A DNA stretch of 64,000 nucleotides from Oscillospiraceae bacterium (GCA_015067175.1 SVMX01000004.1:124001-188000), one strand, 5' to 3'; positions 32,992-42,372 are shown, numbered from the stretch's first letter. The notes: a model not told the origin generated them from the letters alone. Numbers and translations: made by a program.

Positions 32992-33849
32992 TCATTTCTT
33001 TGCAGCGTCGCGGTGCAGCATTCTCACTTTCAGCTCCTTGCGGCGAAGATGCGCCGCAGTAAGCTCCGCAAATGTAACGCTGCGGTGCTTACCACCTGTG
33101 CAGCCGAATGCTATTACAAGACGGCTCTTTCCCTCCGAAACATAATGCGGAATAAGAAAATCAATAAGGTCAAACAGCTTGTCCCGAAGCGTTGCGGACT
33201 GCGGGAAGCTCATAACGTAATCCCGCACTTCCTTATCAAGACCTGTTTTTTCCTTTAATTCGGGAATATAAAACGGGTTAGGCAGACAGCGCACATCAAA
33301 AACAAGGTCCGCTTCCCCCGGAGCACCGTATTTAAAGCCGAAGCTCATACAGCTTACCATCATAGCGTCAGAAGCTTTTTCAAGGAACAATCCTGCGATC
33401 TGTTCCTTAAGCTGTCCTGTACTGAGCAGGGAGCTGTCAACTATGTACTCCGCGTTCTCACGGATATTGCCGAGAAGCTCCATCTCAGCGTCAACAGCCT
33501 TGCCGATATCACCGCCCGAAGCCTCGTCAAGCGGGTGCTTGCGCCTTGTTTCCTTGTAGCGCTTTATCAGCACCTCGCGCGAAGCCTCCAGAAACAGCAC
33601 CTTTACGTCAATACCGCGCAGATGCAGCTTTGTTATACTGTCCTCAAGCTTGAAAAACATCGCGCCGCCGCGAATATCTGTAACTATTGCGACCTTGGAT
33701 ATCTCATTGTTTTCGTTACACATCGCAGCGAAGTCGGGAATAAGCTGAGGCGGCATATTGTCAATACAAAAATACCCGATATCCTCCAGTACCTTGACCG
33801 CCGAGGATTTTCCTGAGCCTGAAAGTCCTGTTACAATTACAAATTCCAT
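32992..33849 (-). CDS. rapZ: RNase adapter / nucleotide-binding protein RapZ (YvcJ)
   Basis: A 285-residue P-loop protein. The Walker A motif is GLSGSGKS (residues 8-15), with a Walker B-like TDIRGG and the C-terminal domain signature YVSEGKSRLVIAFGCTGGKHRSV, which in E. coli senses glucosamine-6-phosphate and controls GlmS via small RNA. In Firmicutes the YvcJ homolog binds nucleotides and affects competence; the glmS link is not established there. It lies 3 bases after murB and 7 before whiA. The yvcK gene that normally sits between rapZ and whiA is missing. Confidence 0.94.
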   Translation of the reverse strand: MEFVIVTGLSGSGKSSAVKVLEDIGYFCIDNMPPQLIPDFAAMCNENNEISKVAIVTDIRGGAMFFKLEDSITKLHLRGIDVKVLFLEASREVLIKRYKETRRKHPLDEASGGDIGKAVDAEMELLGNIRENAEYIVDSSLLSTGQLKEQIAGLFLEKASDAMMVSCMSFGFKYGAPGEADLVFDVRCLPNPFYIPELKEKTGLDKEVRDYVMSFPQSATLRDKLFDLIDFLIPHYVSEGKSRLVIAFGCTGGKHRSVTFAELTAAHLRRKELKVRMLHRDAAKK

Positions 33850-33852
33850 AAT

Positions 33853-34755
33853 TTACTCCAATATCAGCATTTCGCACTCAAGCTCCACGCCTTTCTGCTC
33901 CTTTACCGTCCTTTTTATGTGCTCCACCAACGCCATGATGTCATCAAAGCTTGCGTTATTGCGATTGATGACAAATCCGCTGTGCTTTTCACTCACCTGT
34001 GCGCCGCCGACTGTGTAGCCTTTAAGCCCACATTCTTCAATAAGCGCCGCCGCAAAGTATCCCTCGGGACGCTTGAATGTGCTGCCGCAGCTCGGAAATT
34101 CCAACGGCTGCTTGTCGCGGCGTTTTTGCATAAGTTCGTCCATCTTCGCTTTTATCTCGGTCTTGTCGCCCTTTTGCAGCTCCATAGTTACGGAGGTGAT
34201 AACGCACTTTTTGCCCGAAAAGTAGCTGTGCCTGTACGAAAGCTGCATTTCATCGGCATTCATTTCCTGATACTCGCCGTTTTCATCGACATAGCGGCAG
34301 CTTTTTACAATGTCCTTCATCTCTCCGCCGTAAGCGCCTGCGTTCATGTACAGCGCGCCGCCGACAGACCCAGGAATACCATACGCAAATTCAAGCCCCG
34401 TAAGCCCGTTTTCAAGCGCCGCCATGCAGACGGATTTAAGGCTTGCGCCTGCCTGTGCAGTTATCTTGCCATCACAAACGTCCACTGCTGAAAAGTCCTG
34501 CGACAGAAGAATTATACAGCCGCGATAACCCTTGCCGCTGACAAGAACATTACTGCCTTTACCAAGCACAAAATACGGGATATTCTCTTTTTTACACAAG
34601 GAAACTACTTCACGGACAACATATTCGCTTCCCGCGTGAACAAGTATATCGCACTCACCGCCGACTTTCATAGAAGTATGGAAGCCGAGCGGCTCGTTTA
34701 AGCTGTATTTCGCACCGATATCACAACACAGTTTTTCAAGTGAAGAGTAATCCAA
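33853..34755 (-). CDS. murB: UDP-N-acetylmuramate dehydrogenase
   Basis: MurB reduces UDP-GlcNAc-enolpyruvate to UDP-MurNAc with NADPH and FAD, directly after MurA. The 300-residue type IIa enzyme shows HTSMKVGGECDI, LGKGSNVLV (FAD), GIPGSVGGALYMNAGAYGG (FAD and substrate), the catalytic serine region FPSCGSTFKRPEG and QVSEKHSGFVIN. A GGAGGG ribosome site precedes the ATG at 34755. It lies in the hprK operon behind glcK, separated by a strong hairpin without a T-run. Confidence 0.95.
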   Translation of the reverse strand: MDYSSLEKLCCDIGAKYSLNEPLGFHTSMKVGGECDILVHAGSEYVVREVVSLCKKENIPYFVLGKGSNVLVSGKGYRGCIILLSQDFSAVDVCDGKITAQAGASLKSVCMAALENGLTGLEFAYGIPGSVGGALYMNAGAYGGEMKDIVKSCRYVDENGEYQEMNADEMQLSYRHSYFSGKKCVITSVTMELQKGDKTEIKAKMDELMQKRRDKQPLEFPSCGSTFKRPEGYFAAALIEECGLKGYTVGGAQVSEKHSGFVINRNNASFDDIMALVEHIKRTVKEQKGVELECEMLILE

Positions 34756-34781
34756 AACGCTGCCCTCCGTATGAATAGTAG

Positions 34782-34803
34782 GGCGGGCTGCTCTCAGCCC
34801 GCC
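34782..34803. other. GC-rich hairpin between glcK and murB
   Basis: A 9-bp GC-rich stem (34782-34790 with 34795-34803, loop of 4). No T-run follows on the minus strand, so it is not a convincing terminator in the operon direction; an mRNA processing or stability element fits as well. Confidence 0.5.
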
Positions 34804-34818
34804 GTATAATTATTATAA

Positions 34819-35775
34819 TTACTCAGCCAGTGTATAAAGATACGCTGCACCGATAATTCCCGCATCGTTTCCGAGCTTTGCGATATCAAGCTTTGTGGAG
34901 CGTGTGGGGTCTATACAGTAGCTCTCACGGCTGATAAACTCGTTCAGCGGCTTTGTGAGGTTCTCGCCCTCCTTGCAGATGCCGCCGCCAATGAGCAGCA
35001 CCTCGGGCTGGAATGTATTCACGATATTTGTAAGACCGCAGCCGAGATAGTTGATGTACATATCCACAACGCTGCAAGCGGAGGAATCGCCCTCTCTCCA
35101 ACCGTCAAATGCAGTCTTGCCGTCAACGTTGTTGATGTCGCCGCCGCAGATCTGCCACATCTTGCTGTCTTTATTCTCCTCCATGGCTTCCTTGGTCATG
35201 TTGATAAGCGCTGTCGCGGAGGAATAAGCCTCAAAGCAGCCCTTTCTGCCGCAGCCGCACTGTCTGCCGCCGTAATGGATAACGCTGTGGCCAAGCTCAG
35301 CGCCGCAGAAATTAAAGCCTGTGTATATCTTGCCGTCAATGATGATACCGCCGCCAACGCCTGTGCCAAGCGTTACCACAACAACGTCCTTATAGCCCTT
35401 GCCTGCGCCGTTCAGCACCTCGCCGAAAGCCGCTGCATTAGCGTCATTTTCAACGTATATCTCCTTATTCAGCTTCTTCTGAATGAGAGAACGCAGGTCG
35501 GTGTTGTTAAAGCCGAGATTGCAGCTGTACAGCACGATTCCGCTGTTGCGGTTTGCAACGCCTGGAGTGCCTATACCGATGCTGTTTACCTCGCCGATCG
35601 TTACCTTAGCCTCGTTCAGTGCTACCCACACGGTTTCAACGATAGCATTTGCTATCTCCTCCGCAGGACGGGGAAGATTTGTCTTTGCTGTAGCCTTTGA
35701 TACGATGTTGTAATTTTCGTCAACAAGACCTACCTTGATATTGGTACCGCCGAGGTCTATTCCTATATTGTACAT
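34819..35775 (-). CDS. glcK: ROK-family glucokinase
   Basis: Glucokinase phosphorylates glucose (or a related hexose) with ATP in the cytoplasm. The 318 residues have the phosphate-1 motif GIDLGGTNIKVG (5-16), the catalytic Asp in ENDANAAAFGE (about 109-119), the LGTGVGGGI phosphate-2 loop, and the ROK signature with E160-LGH and the zinc cysteines of CGCGRKGC (C173, C175, C180). No N-terminal HTH is present, so it is an enzyme, not a repressor. It follows hprK by 27 bases, linking sugar phosphorylation to carbon control. Confidence 0.93.
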   Translation of the reverse strand: MYNIGIDLGGTNIKVGLVDENYNIVSKATAKTNLPRPAEEIANAIVETVWVALNEAKVTIGEVNSIGIGTPGVANRNSGIVLYSCNLGFNNTDLRSLIQKKLNKEIYVENDANAAAFGEVLNGAGKGYKDVVVVTLGTGVGGGIIIDGKIYTGFNFCGAELGHSVIHYGGRQCGCGRKGCFEAYSSATALINMTKEAMEENKDSKMWQICGGDINNVDGKTAFDGWREGDSSACSVVDMYINYLGCGLTNIVNTFQPEVLLIGGGICKEGENLTKPLNEFISRESYCIDPTRSTKLDIAKLGNDAGIIGAAYLYTLAE

Positions 35776-35802
35776 TGGTTTGTATTTCCTTTCGATCTTT
35801 TA

Positions 35803-36774
35803 TTATAAATTCATGTCGGACATTATCTCTTCACTGTCCGAGTCGATGCCAAGCTGCTTCAGCAGATCCTTTGCCGCATTGTAGCCCATCTTCTTCTGAC
35901 GATTGTTCATAGCCGCAACCTCAAGAATGACCGCAAGGTTACGTCCGGGCTTTACAGGGATAGTCAGCAACGGCACCTTAACGCCGAGAATGGTCATAAA
36001 GTGTGTGTCAACGCCCATTCTGTCGTAGGTCTTTTCGGGATTCCACAGCTCCATCTCAACCACCATGTCGATCTTTTCGGTGAGCTTTACTGCGCCCACA
36101 CCGAAGAGCTGTCTTGCATTTATAATACCTATGCCGCGAAGCTCAAGAAAATGACGGATATTATCGGGGGAGCTTCCTACAAGCGTGATGTTAGAGGCTT
36201 TCTTTATCTCTACCGCGTCATCTGCGATAAGTCTGTGACCGCGCTTTACAAGCTCGATAGCGGTCTCGGATTTACCTACGCCGCTTTCGCCGAGGATAAG
36301 CACACCCTCACCGTATATCTCGATAAGAACGCCGTGACGTGTAATTCTCGGAGCAAGCTGAAGATTTAGGAACGCAACAAGCTTTGATATAAATACCGAG
36401 GTGCTTTCCTCAGTGCAGAAAATCGGCATATTAAATTCTGCCGCAAGCTCTGTCATTTCAGGAAACGGCTCAAGTCCGCGTGTGATGATCAGCGCAGGAA
36501 AATGATATCCGAACAAGTCTGCAAGGCGCTGACGGCGGGTATCCGCGTCAAGTCCGTTGAGGTAAGCGTACTCCATATTACCCATTACCTGAATACGCTT
36601 GTTGTCAAAATACTCGTAAAATCCCGAAAGCTGAAGTCCGGGACGGTTGGTGTCGTTGCTGGAAATAAGCTTGTTTCCGCCGTTTTCGGGCATATAAACA
36701 ATGCGCAGACGGAACTCGTCGATTATTTTCTGAAGGGGGAATGAAAACTCCCTGTTAATTTCTTCGAGAGGCAT
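35803..36774 (-). CDS. hprK: HPr kinase/phosphorylase
   Basis: HprK phosphorylates Ser46 of HPr when glycolytic intermediates are high and removes the phosphate otherwise, the hub of carbon catabolite repression in Firmicutes. The 323 residues have the N-terminal regulatory domain, the Walker A motif GESGVGKSE (162-170), the catalytic ADDAVEIK region, LELRGIGIINA (HprK signature, about 214-224) and the C-terminal GRNLAVILEVAAMN. It is the first gene of a five-gene operon. Confidence 0.95.
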   Translation of the reverse strand: MPLEEINREFSFPLQKIIDEFRLRIVYMPENGGNKLISSNDTNRPGLQLSGFYEYFDNKRIQVMGNMEYAYLNGLDADTRRQRLADLFGYHFPALIITRGLEPFPEMTELAAEFNMPIFCTEESTSVFISKLVAFLNLQLAPRITRHGVLIEIYGEGVLILGESGVGKSETAIELVKRGHRLIADDAVEIKKASNITLVGSSPDNIRHFLELRGIGIINARQLFGVGAVKLTEKIDMVVEMELWNPEKTYDRMGVDTHFMTILGVKVPLLTIPVKPGRNLAVILEVAAMNNRQKKMGYNAAKDLLKQLGIDSDSEEIMSDMNL

Positions 36775-36825
36775 AAAAACAGTCCTTTCTCAATTGCGTC
36801 GTTAAAGCATAGTGCTTCATATATC

Positions 36826-36854
36826 ATTATACATTATAGGCGAAATTATTTCAA
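36826..36854 (-). promoter_or_regulatory. Promoter of the hprK-glcK-murB-rapZ-whiA operon
   Basis: Minus-strand TTGAAA (36854-36849), 17-base spacer, perfect TATAAT (36831-36826). Confidence 0.88.
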
Positions 36855-36971
36855 GTATTTTAATGATTATTTTAACTATGTTAGAAAGAAATATCCCAAA
36901 ATTCAAATACGGGGCAACAAGCTTTTGAATGATTTTCAAAAATTCACCTTCACCTCGGTTTAAACTGCGTT

Positions 36972-36989
36972 TCACAGTCAATACTGTGA
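36972..36989 (+). repeat. Inverted repeat upstream of spoIIR
   Basis: TCACAGT and ACTGTGA (7-bp arms, 4-base spacer) lie 28 bases before the spoIIR ATG. It is a candidate operator or leader hairpin. I found no convincing SigF-type promoter nearby. Confidence 0.35.
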
Positions 36990-37017
36990 TTACCAACGAC
37001 AGCAAAGGAGCATACAT

Positions 37018-37614
37018 ATGAAAAAAACGACAGTCGATATAATAATGGCAGCAGGAATAGCAGCAGCGCTGCTGCTTTCGGGCTTCAGAGGCTTTGCGGC
37101 TGAATGTGAGAGAGTTCAGAACGAGGTGCTGCGGCTGCATATCCCAGCAAACTCCGACAGTAAGCACGACCAAGAGATAAAGCTGCGGCTGCGCGACTAT
37201 GTTTTGAAACAATACGGAACGCGGCTCTCCTGCGAAAATGATATCGAACAGGCTATCGCGCAGACCGAAGCGCTGCTGCCCGAAATCGAAGCAGACTGCA
37301 ACGAATTTCTCGCAAACGAGGGCGTAAACTACACCGCAAAAGCGGAGCTTACGGAGATGTATTTCACCACGCGCACCTATGAGGAGGTAACGCTTCCTGC
37401 GGGCACCTACACTGCGCTTCGCATAACGTTAGGCAGCGGCGAGGGCAAAAACTGGTGGTGCGTGATGTTTCCGCCGCTGTGCGTTCCTACAGCCTGTGTA
37501 CAGCCGACAAATCAGCTTCCCGATGTTATGGTGAACGCCAATCAAAACGAGGGCGTGAAGATAGAATTTGCACTGTTTGAGTTTGTGAAATGGCTGCTGG
37601 GCGGCTGTAAATAG
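37018..37614 (+). CDS. spoIIR: Stage II sporulation protein R
   Basis: SpoIIR is made in the forespore, exported to the intermembrane space, and triggers SpoIIGA to process pro-SigE in the mother cell. The 198 residues begin with a signal peptide-like helix (about 9-28) and carry the family signature LRLHIPANSDSKHDQEIKL (just after it), KLRLRDYVL and the late NWWCVMFPPLC. An AAAGGAG ribosome site precedes the ATG. It is monocistronic and divergent from hprK. Together with spoIIAA-spoIIAB-sigF, it supports a working early sporulation program. Confidence 0.93.
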   Translation: MKKTTVDIIMAAGIAAALLLSGFRGFAAECERVQNEVLRLHIPANSDSKHDQEIKLRLRDYVLKQYGTRLSCENDIEQAIAQTEALLPEIEADCNEFLANEGVNYTAKAELTEMYFTTRTYEEVTLPAGTYTALRITLGSGEGKNWWCVMFPPLCVPTACVQPTNQLPDVMVNANQNEGVKIEFALFEFVKWLLGGCK

Positions 37615-37616
37615 CA

Positions 37617-37650
37617 AATATCCCGAGTTTTCAGCTCGGGATATAATAAT
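37617..37650. terminator. Terminator between spoIIR and the MoxR operon
   Basis: A 9-bp stem (37619-37627 with 37635-37643, loop TTTTCAG) between convergent genes, with AT-rich flanks on both sides. Confidence 0.75.
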
Positions 37651-38567
37651 TATACAGGAACGGGAATGTCGTTCAAAATCTTCTCAACAAGCTGCTCAGC
37701 GCTTCCAAATTGCTGCTGACCCGATGCAAGTATCAGCCTGTGCGACAAAACACTAACAGCTGTGCTCTTTACATCATCGGGAGTAACGAAGCTGCGCGCG
37801 TTTATCAGCGCCATCGCCTGAGCCGCTTTATACAAAGCGATAGAAGCACGCGGGCTTGCTCCAAGCTTTACAAGCTGCGGGTCATTTCGCGTTGCTCCGA
37901 CAACAGCGAGGATATAAGCCTTTATCTGCTCCGACACAGTGACATTCTTAGCCGCACCGCGAAGCACCATAAGCTCGTCAAGCGTCATCACCGCGGACAC
38001 CTCGGCGGTCTGCGGCATAACATCAAGCATAGCAAGCTCCGACGCGCGGTCGGGATAGCCCATCGAAACGCGCATCAAAAAGCGGTCAAGCTGCGCCTCG
38101 GGCAGATGATAGGTACCATAGGTTTCTATAGGATTTTGCGTTGCGAGGGTCATAAACGGCACAGGAAGCGCGTGAGTAACACCATCAACGCTTATCTGCT
38201 TTTCCTCCATCGCCTCAAGCAGCGCAGACTGCACCTTTGGCGAGGTGCGGTTTATCTCGTCAGCCAAGAGGAAATTGCACATTGCAGCGCCCTCTTTGTA
38301 CTCAGATTTGCCCGTATTCATGTCAATAGCGGTGTAGCCGATAACGTCCGACGGCATAAGGTCGGGCGTGAACTGAATACGTCTAAAGCTGCCCGAAACG
38401 CTTTTCGCAAGAGTTTCCGCAAGCAGCGTCTTGCCAACGCCGGGCACGTCCTCAATGAGAACATGGCCCTCCGCAAGCATGGCGCAGATTATCTTGATGA
38501 TAACATCGCGCTTTCCGAGGATTACTTTTTCTATGTTATTTATAAGTTGTTCTATCTTTGGGTTCAT
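37650..38567 (-). CDS. MoxR-family AAA+ ATPase
   Basis: A 305-residue AAA+ ATPase. It has Walker A in EDVPGVGKT (about residues 39-47), Walker B FLLADEINRTSPK, sensor 1 LATQNPIETYGTYHLPEAQ and the lid domain with ASPRASIALYKAAQA. MoxR ATPases act as chaperones for maturing metal-centre or membrane protein complexes, often with a DUF58 or von Willebrand domain partner. Here the partner is not obvious: a four-helix membrane protein gene lies just upstream on the same strand. The start at 38567 follows GAGGTATAAC; the frame runs back into the upstream gene and is not used. Confidence 0.9.
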   Translation of the reverse strand: MNPKIEQLINNIEKVILGKRDVIIKIICAMLAEGHVLIEDVPGVGKTLLAETLAKSVSGSFRRIQFTPDLMPSDVIGYTAIDMNTGKSEYKEGAAMCNFLLADEINRTSPKVQSALLEAMEEKQISVDGVTHALPVPFMTLATQNPIETYGTYHLPEAQLDRFLMRVSMGYPDRASELAMLDVMPQTAEVSAVMTLDELMVLRGAAKNVTVSEQIKAYILAVVGATRNDPQLVKLGASPRASIALYKAAQAMALINARSFVTPDDVKSTAVSVLSHRLILASGQQQFGSAEQLVEKILNDIPVPV

Positions 38568-38568
38568 G

Positions 38569-39060
38569 TTATACCTCAGTTTTCTCGTTTTCTGTTTGCT
38601 CAGGGGTGTTTTGCGGTGCTTCTTGTTCGGTGATGTCGACGGTTCCATTATCGGTCATGGCAAACACAAAAGCGGCGGTTATCATCATAACAAAATCGGT
38701 CGCCAACAAAGAAATGCCGAATAAAAAATCCCCCAGTCCCGCCAAAAATTTTCCCGAGAACAGAGCGCCCGACGGCGTCATAATTCCTTTTATTAAAAAG
38801 AATACTCCTGCAACGGCAGTAAGTGCATATAAAAGCCAGAGCTTTTTTGTGCCGCTTACGCCCTTAGTTTGTTCGAGCCTTTTGCAGACGATAGCCGGCA
38901 CTATTCCAAGCACGACACTGATAAGCAGTGCCAGACACAATCCGACACCGCTCAATCCGACCAACAGCCCGACCCACAGACAATAATTTAGCAAAGCAAG
39001 CCCCGTCATTATAACAGCGCCGCCAAGAATAAACGCGGAAATGATAAAAGCTTTTTTCAT
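38569..39060 (-). CDS. Membrane protein of unknown function (163 residues)
   Basis: About four hydrophobic segments (residues 4-25, 29-50, 70-90 and 105-135) separated by short loops, and an acidic, Thr/Glu-rich C-terminus (EQEAPQNTPEQTENEKTEV). Start at 39060 supported by GAGGTGTGAT. One base separates its stop from the MoxR ATG. Its partner role with MoxR is an inference from position. Confidence 0.75.
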   Translation of the reverse strand: MKKAFIISAFILGGAVIMTGLALLNYCLWVGLLVGLSGVGLCLALLISVVLGIVPAIVCKRLEQTKGVSGTKKLWLLYALTAVAGVFFLIKGIMTPSGALFSGKFLAGLGDFLFGISLLATDFVMMITAAFVFAMTDNGTVDITEQEAPQNTPEQTENEKTEV

Positions 39061-39075
39061 ATCACACCTCACGGC

Positions 39076-39105
39076 AAAAACGGCGCGGCTTTTTGAGCCG
39101 CGCCG
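39076..39105 (-). terminator. Terminator of msmX
   Basis: A 10-bp GC-rich perfect stem (39105-39096 with 39090-39081) and a TTTTTG tail on the minus strand, before the 163-residue membrane protein gene. Confidence 0.9.
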
Positions 39106-39119
39106 CAATTTAAGCGATA

Positions 39120-40265
39120 TTAGCCGAGGAGAGAGTGCTCATCGGAAGCATCGAACAGGTGTATCTTGTTGGGATCCATAGCGAGCTTAACAACGTCCTG
39201 GGGACGAGCGGTGCATCTGGGAGATACACGAGCTGTGAGCGGGATACCCTCGCAGGTGAGGTACAGATATGTCTCAGCACCGAGCATTTCGGTTACGTCA
39301 ACAGTAGCCTCGATGATACCGTTGTTCTTAGCGTTGGATATGAACATTTCTTCATCGTGAATGTTCTCGGGACGGATACCAAGGATAACGTCCTTGTCAA
39401 CATAGTACTTGAGAGCGTCGTTGTCAGCCTTAGCTGCGGGAAGCTCAACATAGAACTTGCGGCCTCTGGAGGTCTTGGTGTCCTCGGAACCGAACTCTAC
39501 AACGTACTTGCCCTCTCTGTTGAGGAGCTTTGCGTTTACGAAGTTCATCTGGGGAGAACCGATAAAGCCTGCAACGAACTTGTTTACAGGGTTCTCGTAA
39601 AGGTTGATAGGAGAATCGATCTGCTGAATGTAACCATCCTTCATAACTACGATTCTGTCACCCATTGTCATAGCCTCTGTCTGGTCATGGGTTACGTAGA
39701 TAAAGGTTGTACCCAGCTTCTTATGCAGCTTGGAAAGCTCAGTTCTCATCTGTGCACGGAGCTTAGCGTCCAGGTTGGAGAGCGGCTCGTCGAGAAGGAA
39801 TACCTGAGGATCACGAACGATAGCACGACCGAGCGCTACACGCTGACGCTGACCACCGGAGAGAGCCTTGGGCTTTCTGTCGAGCAGATGGCCGATATCG
39901 AGGATCTTAGCAGCCTCTTCAACCAGCTTCTTGATCTCGTCCTTGGGAACCTTACGGAGCTTAAGACCGAATGCCATGTTATCGAATACTGTCATATGAG
40001 GATACAGAGCGTAGTTCTGGAATACCATCGCAATATCTCTGTCCTTAGGAGCAACGTCGTTTACAAGGCGGTCGCCGATGAACAGCTCGCCCTCGGAGAT
40101 CTCCTCAAGACCTGCAACCATTCTAAGTGTTGTGGACTTACCGCAACCGGAAGGACCTACGAGTACGATAAACTCCTTGTCCTTGATGTTCATTGTGAAG
40201 TCGGAAACGGCTACAACGCCGCCGGGATAACGCTTGTATATGCCTCTGAGTGATAAGCTTGCCAT
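39120..40265 (-). CDS. msmX: Sugar ABC transporter ATPase, MsmX/UgpC type
   Basis: The energy subunit shared by several carbohydrate ABC importers in Firmicutes. The 381 residues have Walker [11 protein letters not shown] (37-46), Q-loop [12 protein letters not shown], signature [16 protein letters not shown], Walker [17 protein letters not shown] and the switch histidine in [10 protein letters not shown]. The C-terminal OB-type (TOBE) domain with [11 protein letters not shown] follows. No permease or binding protein is in the window, so it probably serves importers encoded elsewhere, as MsmX does in B. subtilis. It uses very biased codons (few rare ones), a mark of high expression. Confidence 0.93.
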   Translation of the reverse strand: MASLSLRGIYKRYPGGVVAVSDFTMNIKDKEFIVLVGPSGCGKSTTLRMVAGLEEISEGELFIGDRLVNDVAPKDRDIAMVFQNYALYPHMTVFDNMAFGLKLRKVPKDEIKKLVEEAAKILDIGHLLDRKPKALSGGQRQRVALGRAIVRDPQVFLLDEPLSNLDAKLRAQMRTELSKLHKKLGTTFIYVTHDQTEAMTMGDRIVVMKDGYIQQIDSPINLYENPVNKFVAGFIGSPQMNFVNAKLLNREGKYVVEFGSEDTKTSRGRKFYVELPAAKADNDALKYYVDKDVILGIRPENIHDEEMFISNAKNNGIIEATVDVTEMLGAETYLYLTCEGIPLTARVSPRCTARPQDVVKLAMDPNKIHLFDASDEHSLLG

Positions 40266-40676
40266 TTTAATATGACCTCCTGATGTACTTGATTTTCGGG
40301 AATTTGTCAGTCGATGTGATATCGACCATCAAATTCTCATGCCATTTGGCGCTAATAATATAATACCAAAATAAACGTAAAAATAAAAGAGCCTAAGTCA
40401 ACAAATATTTTTTAATTCCTTTATATAATTTCACTAACAGCTACAAAAAACCCACAAAAAAACGCTTCTCAGATAGTGTTATTGCACAAAAAAAGCAGTT
40501 TTTTACATGACTTTCAGCAAGCCTGTTTCTTTTTTTGGATAATGTAACAAATCCCCCAAATGTTTTTTGTGCATATCAGCACAATATATTGGGCATTATT
40601 GATAGGAGCATACACATATAATCTATCGGGCGGACAAAAACTCCGTCGATTTTTGTGCAATATGCAGGAGGCAATG
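40266..40676. other. Intergenic region upstream of msmX and the DUF4830-like gene
   Basis: No gene is visible in these 411 bases. Near msmX lies an inverted repeat GTCGAT/ATCGAC (40310-40315 with 40321-40326), which could be a sugar-repressor site. The msmX ribosome site AGGAGGTCA is within 40266-40283. The rest is AT-rich; I could not assign a clean promoter to either gene. Confidence 0.35.
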
Positions 40677-41132
40677 ATGACAAAGAAAAATACACGCGGC
40701 GGCGCAGCGCTGCTTGCAGGCGCGGTGCTGCTCATTGCGGCGGCTATATGGGGACTTGTTAAGCTTTCGGGCGGCGAGACTGCACCTGACGGCTCAACTA
40801 ACAGTGCGCGCATATCATTCATAAACGGCTGCGGCTGGGAAACGGAGGCTACTCACTGCGAGCTGAACGAGGTACGCATTCCTGTCAATTTTGACGAAGT
40901 TTACGAAGAATACAACGAGCTTCAGCTAAAGCAAGGCTTTGACCTGCGCCCATACAGAGCACATTCAGTAAAACAGTATACATATCTTATAACAAACTAC
41001 CGCGACAACAACAGCGGCACTGCTTTGCCCGACATATACGCCGACCTGCTGGTTGAAAACGGCAGCATAATCGGAGCCGACATCTCCTCAGGAGAAGCAG
41101 GAAGTTTTGTTACAGTGCTGAAGCACGACTGA
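40677..41132 (+). CDS. DUF4830-like membrane-anchored protein
   Basis: A 151-residue protein with a short basic N-terminus, one membrane helix (about residues 10-29) and an extracytoplasmic domain. The domain pattern RISFINGCGWETEATHC, EVRIPVNFDEVYEEYN, QGFDLRPYRAHSVKQYTY and IYADLLVENGSIIGADI matches DUF4830 as I remember it from clostridial proteins. Function unknown. I choose ATG 40677, 5 bases after GGAGG; the ATG at 40674 is too close to it. Monocistronic as far as can be seen. Confidence 0.72.
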   Translation: MTKKNTRGGAALLAGAVLLIAAAIWGLVKLSGGETAPDGSTNSARISFINGCGWETEATHCELNEVRIPVNFDEVYEEYNELQLKQGFDLRPYRAHSVKQYTYLITNYRDNNSGTALPDIYADLLVENGSIIGADISSGEAGSFVTVLKHD

Positions 41133-41142
41133 TACCTTAAGT

Positions 41143-41171
41143 TTGACAAATCCTACTGTGCGATATATAAT
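41143..41171 (+). promoter_or_regulatory. Promoter for the transglutaminase-like gene
   Basis: TTGACA (41143-41148), 17-base spacer, perfect TATAAT (41166-41171). Confidence 0.92.
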
Positions 41172-41214
41172 ATAGAAAACAATACGTTCTCATATCAAGT
41201 CGGGAAGTGAAAAA

Positions 41215-42357
41215 ATGAAAAAACGCGAAATTGCCATACTCTCCATACCTGTATTAATTTTATGTGTGGGAATTGCTTGGCTTGCCATCAACATATTCTC
41301 CGCGGAAGACGCGCCTGATTTCATATACACCTCTCAGATGCAGACATCAGGGAGCGCTGCAGCTACAGCTGCGACCTCCGCTTCGCAAGCGCCGCCCACT
41401 TCCTCGGCGACTACGACTGTTACAACCGAGAGCACGAGCGAACCAACCGAGAGCTTTCCGATACTGCTCACTACCAATGACCCCGAAAACTATGCCGAGC
41501 TTCAGCTGCAAGGCAACACCTTTTATATAAAGGGATATTTCAATTCGGACGAAGTCACTGGGGTCTTTGTAGGAGACAATAGCGTAAAACCCGCGTATAA
41601 CGATGACGGCACTTTTGAAGCTAAGCTTGAAATTCAAAACGACGGCTATAATAACGTTACGCTGAAGTTTTCCGAGGACAAACCGCAAAGCTTCCGTTTT
41701 TACTGTGACTCAAACGAAGCACATATCGTATTCTGTGATAACATCGCAGAGCAAAGCGAAAATGCTTTGCAGCATATCATTGATATACCTCAAACTGCCG
41801 TTGATGATTACATCGTAACAAACGGTACTGATGAGCAGCGTGAAACAACGCTCGAAGAGATAGCTGAGATAAGCGCACAGGTCTGCGACGGACTTCACAG
41901 CGACTACGACAAGGCGCGCGCACTGTCCGAATGGGTGTCACTAAACATCTATTACGACAGCGACGCATATAACAGCTCCGTCACCACAGAAACGCTGTCG
42001 CTTTGCAAAACGTTGGAAGAGCACCGCTCTGTCTGCGGTGGCTACGCAAATCTTTACGCCGCGCTGTGTCAGTCGCAAGGCATAGAATGTTACATCGTTC
42101 AAGGGTCTGTGGTACAGAACAACTACTCCTTTGAGGAGGACGTGGATATCGCGCCTAGCCACGAATGGAACGCTGTTTTTATAGACGGACGATTTATTTG
42201 GGTAGATTCTCTTTGGAACACCGATAACTTCTACAAAAACGGTAAATACGTCGAATCTGTGCAAGGTCTGAAATATTTCGATATCACGACCGAAGCACTC
42301 TCGCAAAATCACTGCGCAAAGCGCGTTGAACGCCGCGAATTTTTCGGCATTTCTTGA
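41215..42357 (+). CDS. Membrane-anchored transglutaminase-fold protein
   Basis: A 380-residue protein: N-terminal membrane helix (about residues 7-27), Ala/Thr/Ser-rich linker (about 45-85), a beta-sandwich-like domain (about 90-180), and a C-terminal transglutaminase-like domain. The catalytic triad fits C274 in SVCGGYANL, H316 in APSHEWNAV and D331 in WVDSLWN. Such extracytoplasmic domains act as cysteine proteases, crosslinkers or peptidoglycan amidases; which one cannot be told. It has its own consensus promoter and ends before a terminator on the opposite strand. Confidence 0.85.
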   Translation: MKKREIAILSIPVLILCVGIAWLAINIFSAEDAPDFIYTSQMQTSGSAAATAATSASQAPPTSSATTTVTTESTSEPTESFPILLTTNDPENYAELQLQGNTFYIKGYFNSDEVTGVFVGDNSVKPAYNDDGTFEAKLEIQNDGYNNVTLKFSEDKPQSFRFYCDSNEAHIVFCDNIAEQSENALQHIIDIPQTAVDDYIVTNGTDEQRETTLEEIAEISAQVCDGLHSDYDKARALSEWVSLNIYYDSDAYNSSVTTETLSLCKTLEEHRSVCGGYANLYAALCQSQGIECYIVQGSVVQNNYSFEEDVDIAPSHEWNAVFIDGRFIWVDSLWNTDNFYKNGKYVESVQGLKYFDITTEALSQNHCAKRVERREFFGIS

Positions 42358-42372
42358 TACAAGCGTCAATAA

